Notes: generated from the sequence alone by a model not told the origin. Positions 15,708 to 23,430 are shown, counted from the first letter of the stretch. The stretch: DNA of 31,427 nt from Palsa-459 sp035510855 (GCA_035510855.1 DATKGG010000081.1:1-31427), one strand, 5' to 3'. Numbers and translations are program-made.

Positions 15708-16865
15708 GTGAGCCAGTGTCGGTCCTTTCGCTTCCGGGTCTATCCGACCGTCAAGCAGGCGATTGCCCTCGAGCGTGCCCTGGGTCTGCAGTGCGAGCTC
15801 TACAATGCGGCCCTTGAGGAGCGCCGGGGCGCGTGGCGCTGGGAGCGCCGATCGGTCAACTACGTCCGGCAGTGCCGGACCCTGACAGAGCTCCGCGAGG
15901 TCCGCCCCGAGGTCCTCGAGTTCGGCGTGACAATGTCAAGAGGCACGCTCACGCGACTGGACCGTGCCTTCAACGACTTCTTCAAGCGCTGCAAATGCGG
16001 CGAGAAGCCGGGGTACCCCCGGTTCAAGGCGAGATCCCGGTTCGACTCACTGCAGTGGGAGGACACCAAAGGTTGGAAGCTCAAGCTCCACGAGCGCCGG
16101 CTCTACCTCTACGGGATCGGCGACGTCAAGGTGAACCTGCACCGCGAGGTCTGGGGCACGCCCAAGGCGATCACCGTCAAGCGCGAGGGACGTCGCTGGT
16201 TCGTCTCGATCCGCTGCGTGGGCGTCGAGCCAACCCCGCTGGCTCCGACCGGCCGAGAGGTCGGCGTCGATCTCGGGGTTGTCAACCTCGTGGCCACCTC
16301 CGACGGGGAGCTCGTCGACGGTCCGCGCTTCGGGCGCAATGCCGCCGCCTCACTGGCCCTGGCCCAGCGCGACCTCAAGCTGAAGCGCAAGGGCTCGAAT
16401 CGTCGGCGACGTGCCGTCGAGCGAGTGGCCGAGCACCACCGAAGGGTCCGCAACCAACGCCGGGACCTCGCCCACAAGGTCTCGCGCCAACTGGTCAACG
16501 ACTACGACCTGATCGTGCTCGAGGACCTGCAGGTCGCCTCCATGGTACGTCGCCCGAAGCCTCGACCCTGTCGGGACGGCACCTTTGAGCCCAACGGCGC
16601 CGCGGCGAAAGCGGGACTCAACCGATCGATACACGATGCCGGATGGGGTGAGCTGGCACGGATGCTCGCGTACAAAGCGGAAGACGCTGGTCGCGAGCTA
16701 CGTGTCGTCGCACCCCAGTTCACCTCGCAGCGGTGCTCAAAGTGTGAGCACACTGACGAGGCGAGCCGGCGATCACAGGCGGTTTTCAGATGCACGGCGT
16801 GCGGCTATGAGGCTCACGCCGACATCAACGCCGCCCGCAACGTGCTGTGGGCTGGTAGGGCCTAG
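15708..16865 (+). CDS. tnpB: TnpB, RNA-guided nuclease of an IS200/IS605-type element (no TnpA)
   Basis: The 385-residue protein starts like other TnpB/OrfB proteins (SFRFRVYPTVKQ). It has an intact RuvC active site: D188 in REVGVDLGVVNLV, E272 in DLIVLEDLQV and D372 in HADINAARN. The zinc finger has C343, C346, C362 and C365 (CSKC and CTAC). TnpB proteins cut DNA guided by an omega RNA made from the 3' end of the element. The gene sits between mazG and eno, with 42 bases before it and a hairpin just after it. No tnpA is present in the window, so the copy is either mobilised in trans or stranded. GTG 15708 is chosen because the family N-terminus begins there. All key residues being present suggests it is recent or kept by selection. 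Confidence 0.92.
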   Translation: MSQCRSFRFRVYPTVKQAIALERALGLQCELYNAALEERRGAWRWERRSVNYVRQCRTLTELREVRPEVLEFGVTMSRGTLTRLDRAFNDFFKRCKCGEKPGYPRFKARSRFDSLQWEDTKGWKLKLHERRLYLYGIGDVKVNLHREVWGTPKAITVKREGRRWFVSIRCVGVEPTPLAPTGREVGVDLGVVNLVATSDGELVDGPRFGRNAAASLALAQRDLKLKRKGSNRRRRAVERVAEHHRRVRNQRRDLAHKVSRQLVNDYDLIVLEDLQVASMVRRPKPRPCRDGTFEPNGAAAKAGLNRSIHDAGWGELARMLAYKAEDAGRELRVVAPQFTSQRCSKCEHTDEASRRSQAVFRCTACGYEAHADINAARNVLWAGRA

Positions 16866-16895
16866 CGGGCTTGTGCCCGCGCAGGGTGAAACTGA
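16740..16895 (+). ncRNA. Candidate omega RNA region at the 3' end of tnpB
   Basis: Known TnpB guide RNAs overlap the 3' end of tnpB and run to the right end of the element. Here the end of the gene is followed at once by a perfect hairpin (GCGGGC 16865-16870, loop ttgt, GCCCGC 16875-16880). A second short one, GGGT-gaaactg-ACCC (16884-16898), comes next. The exact boundaries and the guide start cannot be fixed from one copy. Confidence 0.3.
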
Positions 16896-16933
16896 CCCAC
16901 TACCCAGTACCAAGCCACGCGCGACGAGGCAAG

Positions 16934-16939
16934 TAGCGT
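16934..16939 (+). promoter_or_regulatory. Putative -10 box (TAGCGT) for eno
   Basis: TAGCGT lies 42 bases before the eno GTG, with a good Shine-Dalgarno (GAGGGAG at 16966-16972) in the leader. With the tnpB insertion upstream, eno has its own promoter here rather than reading through from mazG. Confidence 0.4.
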
Positions 16940-16981
16940 GGACGCGTCGGACGCTCGCCGCAGCGAGAGGGAGTAAAAATC

Positions 16982-18271
16982 GTGGGTCGAATCGAGTCAG
17001 TCGTCGGGCGCCAGGTGCTGGACTCGCGTGGCAACCCGACCGTCGAGGCGGAGGTCACGCTCGACTCGGGCGCCACGGGACGCGCCATCGCTCCGTCGGG
17101 CGCCTCGACGGGCGCCAAGGAGGCCGTGGAGCTCCGAGACGGCGGTGCGAGGTGGCGCGGCAAGGGCGTCCTGATCGCCGTGGCCGGCGTCAACGGGGAG
17201 ATCGCGACCGCGCTCGAGGGCCTCGAGGCGTGCGACCAGCGCTTCGTCGACCAGTCGCTGTGCGACCTCGACGCGACGCCCGACAAGAGCCGCCTCGGGG
17301 CCAACGCGGTGCTCGCGGTGTCCCTCGCGGTCGCGCACGCTGCCGCGCTCGAGTCGGGCCTCCCGCTCTATCGCTACGTCGGAGGCGCCAACTCGCACCT
17401 CCTGCCCGTCCCCATGTTCAACGTCATCAACGGCGGCGCCCACGCGGACAACTCGGTCGACTTCCAGGAGTACATGCTGGTGCCCGTCGGCGCACCGACG
17501 TTCGCCGAGGCGCTTCGCTGGGGGGCAGAGACCTATCACGCGCTGAAGTCGATCCTCGTGGAAAAGGGGCTCTCGACCGGCGTGGGCGACGAGGGCGGGT
17601 TCGCGCCCGACCTCCCTGACAACGAGACCGCGGTCACGGTGCTCCTCGAGGCCATCGAGCGCGCCGGGTATACGCCCGGTGACGACGTCGCGCTGGCACT
17701 CGACCCCGCGACCACCGAGCTGTGGCGCGACGGCGGCTACGAGCTCAAGGGCGAGGGTCGCACGCTATCGAGTGAGGCACTCGCCGACTACTGGGCCGAG
17801 CTGTGCGGCCGCTACCCGATCGTCTCGATCGAAGACGGCATGGCCGAAGACGACTGGGCTGGCTGGCGTGCCTTGACCGAGCGGCTCGGCGGGACCGTCC
17901 AGCTCGTGGGCGACGACGTGTTCGTCACAAACCCGGCACTCCTGGGGCGCGGCATCGCCGAGGGCGTGGCCAACGCGATCCTGGTCAAGCTGAACCAGAT
18001 CGGCACGCTGACCGAGACGCTCGACACCGTCGAGCTCGCGACGAGGAGCGGCTACGCCACGGTGATCTCGCACCGCTCGGGGGAGACCGAGGACACGACC
18101 GTGGCCGACCTCGTCGTCGCCACGAACTCGGGCCAGCTGAAGGCTGGCGCACCTGCGCGATCGGACCGCGTCGCCAAGTACAACCAGCTGCTCCGGATCG
18201 AAGAGGCGCTCGGTGACGCCGCGAGGTTCGCCGGACGATCGACGATGTCGGGGGGCTCGCGTGGCCACTAA
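16982..18271 (+). CDS. eno: Enolase
   Basis: The 429-residue glycolytic enzyme interconverts 2-phosphoglycerate and phosphoenolpyruvate. Motifs are VLDSRGNPTVEAEV, APSGASTGAKEAVELRDG, GVGDEGGFAPDL, SIEDGMAEDDW (E284/D285, metal binding), GDDVFVTN, the signature ILVKLNQIGTLTET with catalytic K336, and VISHRSGETEDTT. Length is normal (about 425-430). The GTG start follows GAGGGAGTAAAAATC, a clear ribosome binding site. The last 11 bases overlap the GTG of the ftsB-like gene, as in the conserved actinobacterial order eno, ftsB/divIC, DUF501, ppx. Confidence 0.97.
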   Translation: MGRIESVVGRQVLDSRGNPTVEAEVTLDSGATGRAIAPSGASTGAKEAVELRDGGARWRGKGVLIAVAGVNGEIATALEGLEACDQRFVDQSLCDLDATPDKSRLGANAVLAVSLAVAHAAALESGLPLYRYVGGANSHLLPVPMFNVINGGAHADNSVDFQEYMLVPVGAPTFAEALRWGAETYHALKSILVEKGLSTGVGDEGGFAPDLPDNETAVTVLLEAIERAGYTPGDDVALALDPATTELWRDGGYELKGEGRTLSSEALADYWAELCGRYPIVSIEDGMAEDDWAGWRALTERLGGTVQLVGDDVFVTNPALLGRGIAEGVANAILVKLNQIGTLTETLDTVELATRSGYATVISHRSGETEDTTVADLVVATNSGQLKAGAPARSDRVAKYNQLLRIEEALGDAARFAGRSTMSGGSRGH

Positions 18272-18779
18272 GCGCGCCGCGATCGGGGCGCCGCCGCCGC
18301 CCGTGACAGTGAAGGGCTGGCTCGTGATCGCGGGGGGCGCCGCGACGGCGGCCATCGTGCTCGTCGCGTGGCTGCCGCTCGGCGCGCTGCTCCACCAGCG
18401 CGCCGAGCTGTCGTCCGCCACCTCCCAGGTGAACGTGCTCTCGACCGAGGGCCGCCTGCTCGCCGCACGGGCGGCCGCGCTGCAGCTGCCCGGTGCACGC
18501 GACCAACTCGCGCGCGCGGACTACCAGCTGGTCGAGCCCGGCCAGGTCCTGATTCAGGTGCTGACGCCGAGATTCACGCCGAGCTCGAAGTCCTCGGACG
18601 CCCCCTATCCGGGAGACCCCGGGCTCGCACCGCTCGTGAGTCCCAGCGATGCTGGTGTCATGCCCTTCTCCCCGGTCTCCCCGGTCACCTCGACGAGCGA
18701 CGCTCGCGCTGCACATCGAGGAGGCGCCTCGCAGGGGTTCATCTCCCGGGTGGTCAGCGCCCTCGAGTTCTGGCGTTGA
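18261..18779 (+). CDS. FtsB/DivIC-like septum formation initiator
   Basis: The 172-residue protein has a short cytoplasmic N-terminus, one membrane segment (about 20-42, WLVIAGGAATAAIVLVAWLP), and a coiled-coil-like region with LLHQRAELSSATSQV. RDQLARADYQLVEPGQ follows and corresponds to the IE-x-x-AR-x-x-L-x-x-V-x-PGE segment of FtsB/DivIC. A low-complexity proline/serine tail follows. FtsB-type proteins act in the divisome with FtsL and FtsQ. GTG 18261 overlaps the end of eno by 11 bases, and the TGA overlaps the TTG start of DUF501 (TTGA). The position right after eno is diagnostic in actinobacteria. Sequence similarity alone is weak, so the call rests on topology plus context. Confidence 0.78.
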   Translation: MATKRAAIGAPPPPVTVKGWLVIAGGAATAAIVLVAWLPLGALLHQRAELSSATSQVNVLSTEGRLLAARAAALQLPGARDQLARADYQLVEPGQVLIQVLTPRFTPSSKSSDAPYPGDPGLAPLVSPSDAGVMPFSPVSPVTSTSDARAAHRGGASQGFISRVVSALEFWR

Positions 18780-19276
18780 CCGACGGCCTCGTCGCGACCG
18801 ACGAGGACCTCGCCGCGGTCACCAGGCTGCTGGGACGGACACCCGCGGGCAGGTTCCGAGTCGTGGTTCGTCGCCGTGACGGCACGCCGGCTGTGATCCT
18901 CAACGCGCCGAGGCTCGTGGATGGCACGCCCATGCCGACGATGCTGTGGCTGGTCGACGCCGAGCTCGTCCGCGAAGTTGCCCGGATCGAGTCGGGCGGC
19001 GGCGTTCGCAGGTTCGAGCGGCTGGTCGATGCCGCTGCGCTGCAGGCGGCGCACGACGACTACGCGACGCGCCGCACGGCCCTGCTGGATGACGATCGAG
19101 CCCCCGCACCGTCGGGCGGCGTCGGTGGGACACGCCAGGGCGTGAAGTGCCTGCACGCGCACCTGGCCAACTTCCTCGCGGGCGCCGACGATCCAGTCGG
19201 GCGCTTGGTCGCCGACGAGGTCGACGTCGACGGGCTGGTGCCCCCCGCGCCGTCGCGTGACAGGCTCACGGAATGA
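18776..19276 (+). CDS. DUF501 domain protein
   Basis: The 166-residue product is recognised by LLGRTPAGRFRVVVRR near the N-terminus, the central RLVDGTPMPTMLWLVD, and GVKCLHAHLANFLAG followed by NPVG-like DDPVGRLVADEV. This is the pattern of DUF501, a family found mainly in actinobacteria beside eno and ppx. Its biochemical role is unknown. It starts at TTG 18776, overlapping the previous stop (TTGA), and ends in an ATGA overlap with ppx. Three genes are therefore linked by overlaps. Rare TTG starts are plausible in such coupled positions. Confidence 0.9.
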   Translation: MTDGLVATDEDLAAVTRLLGRTPAGRFRVVVRRRDGTPAVILNAPRLVDGTPMPTMLWLVDAELVREVARIESGGGVRRFERLVDAAALQAAHDDYATRRTALLDDDRAPAPSGGVGGTRQGVKCLHAHLANFLAGADDPVGRLVADEVDVDGLVPPAPSRDRLTE

Positions 19277-20193
19277 TGCCCGTCGCCGCGCTCGACTGCG
19301 GCACCAACTCGACGCGCCTGCTCGTCATGGACGATGACGGGCGACCGATCGAGCGGCGCATGGTGATCACGAGGCTCGGTCAGGGCGTCGACGCGACGGG
19401 CATCCTTCGCGGCGATGCCATCGAGCGCACGCTGGAGGTGCTCCGTGGCTACCGCGAGGTGACGGAGCAACACGGGGTCAGTGCCGCTCGGCTCGCGGCC
19501 ACGTCCGCGGCGCGAGACGCCTCGAACGGGCCTGCGTTCTTGGAGGCCGCGTCAGAGGCGAGCGGCGTGCGAGCCGAGCTCCTGAGCGGTGAGGAGGAGG
19601 GTCGGCTCTCGTTCTCGGGCGCGACGTCCGACTTCGCCGGCCCGCTCGACAAGGTGGTCGTCGTCGACATCGGAGGCGGCTCGACCGAGCTTGTGACGTG
19701 TGCCGGCGACGAGCTCGCTGCGCACTCGATGCAAGTCGGCTGTGTCCGCGTGACCGAGCGGGCGATGCCGGGCGACCCGCCGACCCGCGAGCAGCTCGAC
19801 GCCGCTGCGAACATGGTTGACGAGGCGATCGACGCCGCGTTCGAGAAGATTCCTGGGCTCGCGGTACCCGACGGTGAGCGCCAGGTCCTCGGGCTCGCCG
19901 GCACCGTGTCCACCCTGGCGATGGTGGACCTCGGCCTCACCGTCTACGACGAGGAAACGGTGCACCACCATTGGCTGTCGATCGAGGCGATCAGGTCCTT
20001 GCGCGACGCGCTCGCGGCCGAGACGGTTGAGAGTCGCCGTCGCCGACCCGGGATGGTGCCAGGGCGAGAGGACGTGATCGTCGCGGGTGCCGTCGTGCTC
20101 GAGCGCGTCGTCGTCCGACTGGGTGCGACGGGCTGCCTCACCTCGGAGCACGACATCCTGGACGGGCTCGCGCGGAGCGTGCTGGCGCGATGA
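19273..20193 (+). CDS. Ppx/GppA family exopolyphosphatase / pppGpp phosphohydrolase
   Basis: The 306-residue protein belongs to the ASKHA-fold Ppx/GppA family. It has PVAALDCGTNSTRLLV (phosphate 1 loop), RLGQGVDATGIL, AATSAARDASN, LLSGEEEGRLSF, the phosphate 2 loop VVVDIGGGSTELV, and LGLAGTVSTLAMVDL. At about 306 residues it is the short form lacking the C-terminal HD domain, as in mycobacterial Ppx1/Ppx2. The family releases phosphate from polyphosphate or pppGpp; which one applies here cannot be told. The ATG overlaps the DUF501 stop as ATGA. Confidence 0.92.
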   Translation: MMPVAALDCGTNSTRLLVMDDDGRPIERRMVITRLGQGVDATGILRGDAIERTLEVLRGYREVTEQHGVSAARLAATSAARDASNGPAFLEAASEASGVRAELLSGEEEGRLSFSGATSDFAGPLDKVVVVDIGGGSTELVTCAGDELAAHSMQVGCVRVTERAMPGDPPTREQLDAAANMVDEAIDAAFEKIPGLAVPDGERQVLGLAGTVSTLAMVDLGLTVYDEETVHHHWLSIEAIRSLRDALAAETVESRRRRPGMVPGREDVIVAGAVVLERVVVRLGATGCLTSEHDILDGLARSVLAR

Positions 20194-20248
20194 CCCAGGT
20201 CCGACACGAGCCGGCCGGTGGGGCCGCGACGCGTCGCATCGGTGACGC

Positions 20249-20869
20249 GTGATGCGCTCGCGCAGCTCGGCTGTTGACCCCGTCGTGCTGCACGGCCGAC
20301 GCGTCGTGCTGCGCACGCTCACCGAGAACGACTTCGAGGGCTGGTCCGAGGTGCGGACGCGCTGTCGAGACTGGCTCGTGCCCTGGGAGCCGAGGATCGC
20401 CGGCACGTCGCTGCCGCCCGAGGATCGCCGGACCTTCGCCGCGCGCTGCTCGCTTCGCGAGCGCGAGCGCCAGCTCGGCACTGGCTTCGGCTTCGGCTTC
20501 TTCCTCTCGGGGCGGTTCGCGGGCGAGCTCACGCTGTCGTCGGTGCAGCGCGGTCCCTTCCAGTCGGCGTCCGTGGGCTACTGGATCGACGAGGACCTCG
20601 CGGGCCATGGCTACGTGCCCGAGGCGGTCGTGGCTTGCCTGCGGTTCGCGTTCGAAGAGCTCATGCTGCACCGCATCGAGATCTCGATCATCCCGCGCAA
20701 CGCCGCGTCGCGACGCGTCGTCGAGAAGCTGGGCATCAGGTTCGAAGGCGTCGCCGAGCGGCTGCTCTCGATCGACGGCATCTGGGAGGACCATGCCCGC
20801 TACTGCATGACCGCAGAGGAGTGGGCCACTCGTGGCAAGGCGCTCGTCGTGGAGTGGCTCGAGGACTGA
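20249..20869 (+). CDS. GNAT-family N-acetyltransferase, RimJ/RimL type
   Basis: The 206-residue product has the RimJ/RimL layout. It begins VLHGRRVVLRTLTENDFEGWSE, continues with FGFFLSGRFAGELTLSSV, SVGYWIDEDLAGHGYVPEAV (acetyl-CoA loop region), ELMLHRIEISIIPRNAASRRV and EKLGIRFEGVAER. This subfamily acetylates N-termini of ribosomal proteins, or small molecules; the substrate is unknown. The start is GTG 20249 or ATG 20252, side by side, and either is acceptable. The stop TGA (20867-20869) is followed one base later by the inferred boundary of the IS element, so the gene is intact but its 3' context has been replaced. Confidence 0.88.
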   Translation: MMRSRSSAVDPVVLHGRRVVLRTLTENDFEGWSEVRTRCRDWLVPWEPRIAGTSLPPEDRRTFAARCSLRERERQLGTGFGFGFFLSGRFAGELTLSSVQRGPFQSASVGYWIDEDLAGHGYVPEAVVACLRFAFEELMLHRIEISIIPRNAASRRVVEKLGIRFEGVAERLLSIDGIWEDHARYCMTAEEWATRGKALVVEWLED

Positions 20870-20871
20870 TG

Positions 20872-20881
20872 TGGAACGGCC
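20872..20881 (+). repeat. Sub-terminal inverted repeat of the IS element (downstream end)
   Basis: TGGAACGGCC is the exact reverse complement of bases 22470-22479. It marks the end of the element that lies downstream of the transposase gene. Confidence 0.7.
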
Positions 20882-21061
20882 TGTCAAGTCCCAACCAACG
20901 TGCTCTTCCTGAGCGTGCTTCGCCTGAGTCTTGTCAATGAGAGTCGTGCTGGCAGGCGGTTTGGGGCCTCGAGTCCATCGACGTCGATCGGTCGTGGCCC
21001 GAGGTGGCGGCTGCGTCACCATCGCCCCTCGCATCGAGGAGGGGGTCGGATGGGAACTCGA

Positions 21062-21294
21062 CCATGCGCCGGGACAAGGTGGGTCGGCGAACCGCCACTC
21101 TGATGTTCGCGGGTTCTCACCGCAGGTCGGCGATGCGCAGGATGGTGCCCCTCACTAGCAGCGCGTCCCGAATGTCCGGGGGTCGCATAGTCCTTTCGGG
21201 GATCTTCCCTGCCGCGGCGGCGTCCCGGCGCATGGTGGGTTCCTCGCTTGGCTCCGGCCAGGGAGCAAGCGAGCTGTGCGGTCACGATCGCCTC
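21062..21294 (-). ncRNA. Candidate bridge RNA (seekRNA) of the IS element
   Basis: The non-coding region after the transposase stop folds, on the minus strand, into nested elements. First is a hairpin at 21273-21243 (CTCGCTTG/CAAGCGAG plus CTCC/GGAG). Then a 14-base perfect long-range stem joins 21235-21222 with 21075-21062. Inside it, a stem GCAGG 21137-21141 / CCTGC 21208-21212 leads to CCCC 21148-21151 / GGGG 21198-21201, then a large internal loop closed by the hairpin CCCG 21167-21170 / CGGG 21177-21180. The two sides of that loop hold TCACTAGC (21152-21159), identical to the flank at 22483-22490, and AGTCCT (21189-21194), the reverse complement of 20862-20867. This is the arrangement of the target-binding loop of IS110-family bridge RNAs. 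Ends are estimates; more RNA may extend toward 20985. Confidence 0.55.
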
Positions 21295-22398
21295 CTATGC
21301 GGCCATCTCGGCCCAGAGGAACCCGGTGAGCTCCCGGGCGACGGCGGTGACCACGATGTTGCGCGAGCTCTTCCGCGCCGAGAGTCGCTTGAACTTGGAG
21401 CACAGGTGCAGCTGGGCTGCCCAGGCTCGCGTGACGGTGGCGGTGTCGCAGCGCTCTTGGCGTTTCTTCATCACGGGCCCGACGTTGGGTCGGTGCTGGT
21501 AGGACCATGCGGACTCGACGAGCTGCCAGCGAAGGTGCGTGTTGCCGGACTTGGTGATCGATCCGCGTCGTGTGCGCTCGCCGCTCGAGTACTCAGAGGG
21601 CACGAGCCCGCAGAACCCCATGAGCGAGGTCGCCCTCGGGAAGCGTCGCCAGTCGCAGACCTCCGAGGACAACGTGAGCGCGCCGAGCTCGGTGATCCCC
21701 CGATAGGCACCGAGCCTTGCGACTGCTTCGGCGAACGGACCCTCACACAGGTAGCCCTTCAAGTCGGACTCGACTGCCGCGACGTGGGCATCGAGCCCGG
21801 CAACGATCGCGCGGTAGTGCGAGTAGGTCTGGGTGAGCGCTTGGTCGTCGAATCGACGCGAGGCGAGCCACTGCTCGTGGACCTGGGTCCAGTTGACGCC
21901 ACCTCGGTAGACCTCGCCGTGTCGGAGCAGGAACTTGCTGAGTCGGTGCCTCGAGCGGGTCCGGTCGATGACCACGTCCGCCCTCGTGCGGCAGAGGTCC
22001 CGGATCGCCTCTTCTTGTGGTGACGGGATATGCACGCTCGTCAGCTCGCCCGCACGAAAGAGCTGGGCGAGCCGCCTCGCCTCGCGCACGTCGGTCTTGA
22101 TCTTGGCGCCGGGCTTGACCGGGATGAGCGAGGGTGCGATCACCTCGCAGTGCGTCCCCATGCGTTGGAGCAATCGTGCGAGGTCATAGCCCGTCGGGCC
22201 CGCCTCGTAGCAGAGGCGCACCGAAGCGGGCTCGCCGAGCGTGGCCATGAAGCGCCTGACGGAAGGCTCGTCGTGGAACCAGCGGTCGACGACCGGGGTC
22301 TCGCTGTCAGGTTTGAGGACCGCAGAGGTGATCGAGTCGCGATGGACGTCGAGGCCTACCCAGGTGGGCTCTGAGGCGGCAGACTTGGAGGTGGACAC
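21295..22398 (-). CDS. IS110-family transposase (DEDD/serine recombinase)
   Basis: The 367-residue protein has the N-terminal RuvC-like domain: TWVGLDVHRDSI with D17, LCYEAGPTGYDLARLL with E65, and KTDVREARRLAQL with D103 and, at the usual fourth acid position, E106. A helical linker follows. The C-terminal Tnp_20-type domain has RFPRATSLMGFCGLVPSEYSSGE and GSITKSGNTHLRWQLVESAW, which contains the catalytic serine region. These recombinases act with a bridge RNA that pairs with donor and target. GTG 22398 is chosen because AAGGAG lies six bases before it; the frame is open 19 codons further to an ATG at 22455 without a ribosome binding site. The gene appears intact. The D-to-E change at the fourth acidic position is unusual but conservative. 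Confidence 0.92.
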   Translation of the reverse strand: MSTSKSAASEPTWVGLDVHRDSITSAVLKPDSETPVVDRWFHDEPSVRRFMATLGEPASVRLCYEAGPTGYDLARLLQRMGTHCEVIAPSLIPVKPGAKIKTDVREARRLAQLFRAGELTSVHIPSPQEEAIRDLCRTRADVVIDRTRSRHRLSKFLLRHGEVYRGGVNWTQVHEQWLASRRFDDQALTQTYSHYRAIVAGLDAHVAAVESDLKGYLCEGPFAEAVARLGAYRGITELGALTLSSEVCDWRRFPRATSLMGFCGLVPSEYSSGERTRRGSITKSGNTHLRWQLVESAWSYQHRPNVGPVMKKRQERCDTATVTRAWAAQLHLCSKFKRLSARKSSRNIVVTAVARELTGFLWAEMAA

Positions 22399-22404
22399 GG
22401 TCGG

Positions 22405-22410
22405 CTCCTT
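22405..22410 (-). promoter_or_regulatory. Shine-Dalgarno (AAGGAG) of the transposase gene
   Basis: AAGGAG on the minus strand is six bases before GTG 22398. It fixes the transposase start and rules out the ATG at 22455, which lacks such a site. Confidence 0.65.
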
Positions 22411-22469
22411 CCGTATGGTGGCTCGGTCCACGTCATCGTGGGCAATCCACGTCATATGCGGATCGGGCC

Positions 22470-22479
22470 GGCCGTTCCA
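22470..22479 (-). repeat. Sub-terminal inverted repeat of the IS element (upstream end)
   Basis: GGCCGTTCCA on the plus strand is the reverse complement of bases 20872-20881. It marks the end lying upstream of the transposase gene, just before the flank that contains the glycosyltransferase stop codon. Confidence 0.7.
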
Positions 22480-22485
22480 TTGTCA

Positions 22486-23430
22486 CTAGCCGATGGGCGC
22501 CGAAGTGGGCGCGGGCACGCACTCGAAGGGCGCGAGCGCGACGAGGTCCTCGAGCGAGATGAGCCTCGGGTGCGACCTTGTCCCGAGGCGGCGACGGATC
22601 GCGCCGAGGTCCGAGACCGCGCCGCAGAGGAGGTGTCGATCCTCGTGGTGCACCATGACGGCGCCGGTGGGCGCGGGACCGGACCAGTCTGCGTCGAGGT
22701 CCGCGACCGCGAGCCATCGCGACCGACGCCGAGCGATGACGAGGTCGAGCAGCATCCGAGAGGAGTCCCGCAGGACCCGCACCGAGCTGCCCGGCACGTC
22801 GAGCCACGTCACCGGCACGACTGCGACGTCGAATGCGAGGCGCCCGGCCAGCCAGAGCAGCTCGACGTCGAACGCGTAGCCCCGGGTGGTCTGCAGCTGG
22901 CAGAGCAGCAGCGCCTCGCCCCGACGGAAGCCCTTGAAGCCGCACTGGGTGTCGTCGAGCCCGACCCCGCCAACGGCGCGAACCGCCAGGTTGAACGCAC
23001 GGCCCGCGTCGGTGCGCAGGCGAGAGCCGTAGTCGACGTGCCCGTTGACCGCCCGTGAGCCGACGGCGACGCGAGACGTGTCGAGCGCGTCGAGCAGCCG
23101 CGGGAACAGCATCGGATCGATTGCCATGTCGGCGTCGGCGAACGCGACTCGCGGCCCACTGGCCTGGAGGATCCCTGTGCGGACCGCGGCGCCCTTGCCG
23201 AGGTTCCGCGGATGCGAGATGACGCGAGCGTTGGTACACCCATCGGCGTACCGGCGAGCCACGGACACCGTGTCGTCCGTCGAGCCGTCGTCAACGAAGA
23301 GCAGCTCGGTCAGCGAGAGGTCGACGGCGCCGCGCCGCTCGGCGTCCCTCAGCCGTGCGAACCCGTCGTCGAGACGATCGGCTTCGTTATAGGTGGGGAC
23401 GACGAGGGTGAACGACGGCGTCGAGCTCAT
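22486..23430 (-). CDS. Family 2 glycosyltransferase (dolichyl-phosphate glucose/mannose synthase-like)
   Basis: The 314-residue enzyme has the GT-A fold. It begins FTLVVPTYNEADRL, followed by ELLFVDDGSTDDT, NLGKGAAVRTGI, VAFADADMAIDP with the metal-binding DAD, and DDTQCGFKGFRRGEA, then VELLWLAGR. The QCGFK segment is typical of polyprenyl-phosphate sugar synthases of the Alg5/DPM1 type. They make lipid-linked sugars at the cytoplasmic membrane, and such a role in envelope glycan synthesis is inferred. About 75 C-terminal residues after the catalytic domain are not recognised. The ATG at 23430 has GGGGAGG ten bases upstream. The gene follows the NlpC/P60 gene by 18 bases and is probably in the same operon. 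Its 3' end is the insertion flank of the IS element. Confidence 0.9.
   Translation of the reverse strand: MSSTPSFTLVVPTYNEADRLDDGFARLRDAERRGAVDLSLTELLFVDDGSTDDTVSVARRYADGCTNARVISHPRNLGKGAAVRTGILQASGPRVAFADADMAIDPMLFPRLLDALDTSRVAVGSRAVNGHVDYGSRLRTDAGRAFNLAVRAVGGVGLDDTQCGFKGFRRGEALLLCQLQTTRGYAFDVELLWLAGRLAFDVAVVPVTWLDVPGSSVRVLRDSSRMLLDLVIARRRSRWLAVADLDADWSGPAPTGAVMVHHEDRHLLCGAVSDLGAIRRRLGTRSHPRLISLEDLVALAPFECVPAPTSAPIG

Larger units (their letters stand above)
20870..22480 (-). mobile_element. IS110-family insertion sequence, IS1111-like layout, about 1.6 kb
   Basis: The element has a DEDD/Ser transposase on the minus strand and a 10-base inverted repeat near its ends (TGGAACGGCC at 20872-20881, GGCCGTTCCA at 22470-22479). 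About 80 bases lie before the transposase start and about 420 non-coding bases lie after it. Sub-terminal inverted repeats and a downstream non-coding region are the layout known for the IS1111 subgroup. A TG dinucleotide occurs at both edges (20870-20871, 22481-22482). Removing the element would leave the GNAT and glycosyltransferase stop codons facing each other five bases apart (TGA, TGTCA, CTA), which strongly supports the boundaries. No target duplication longer than the TG core is seen, as expected for this family. Confidence 0.8.

Noticed and set aside
21004..22023. Plus-strand 340-codon frame over the IS element
   Set aside because: It is antisense to the transposase and crosses the structured RNA region; it has no recognisable domain.
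21295..22455. Transposase start at ATG 22455
   Set aside because: There is no ribosome binding site there, while GTG 22398 has AAGGAG at ideal spacing and starts close to the conserved domain.
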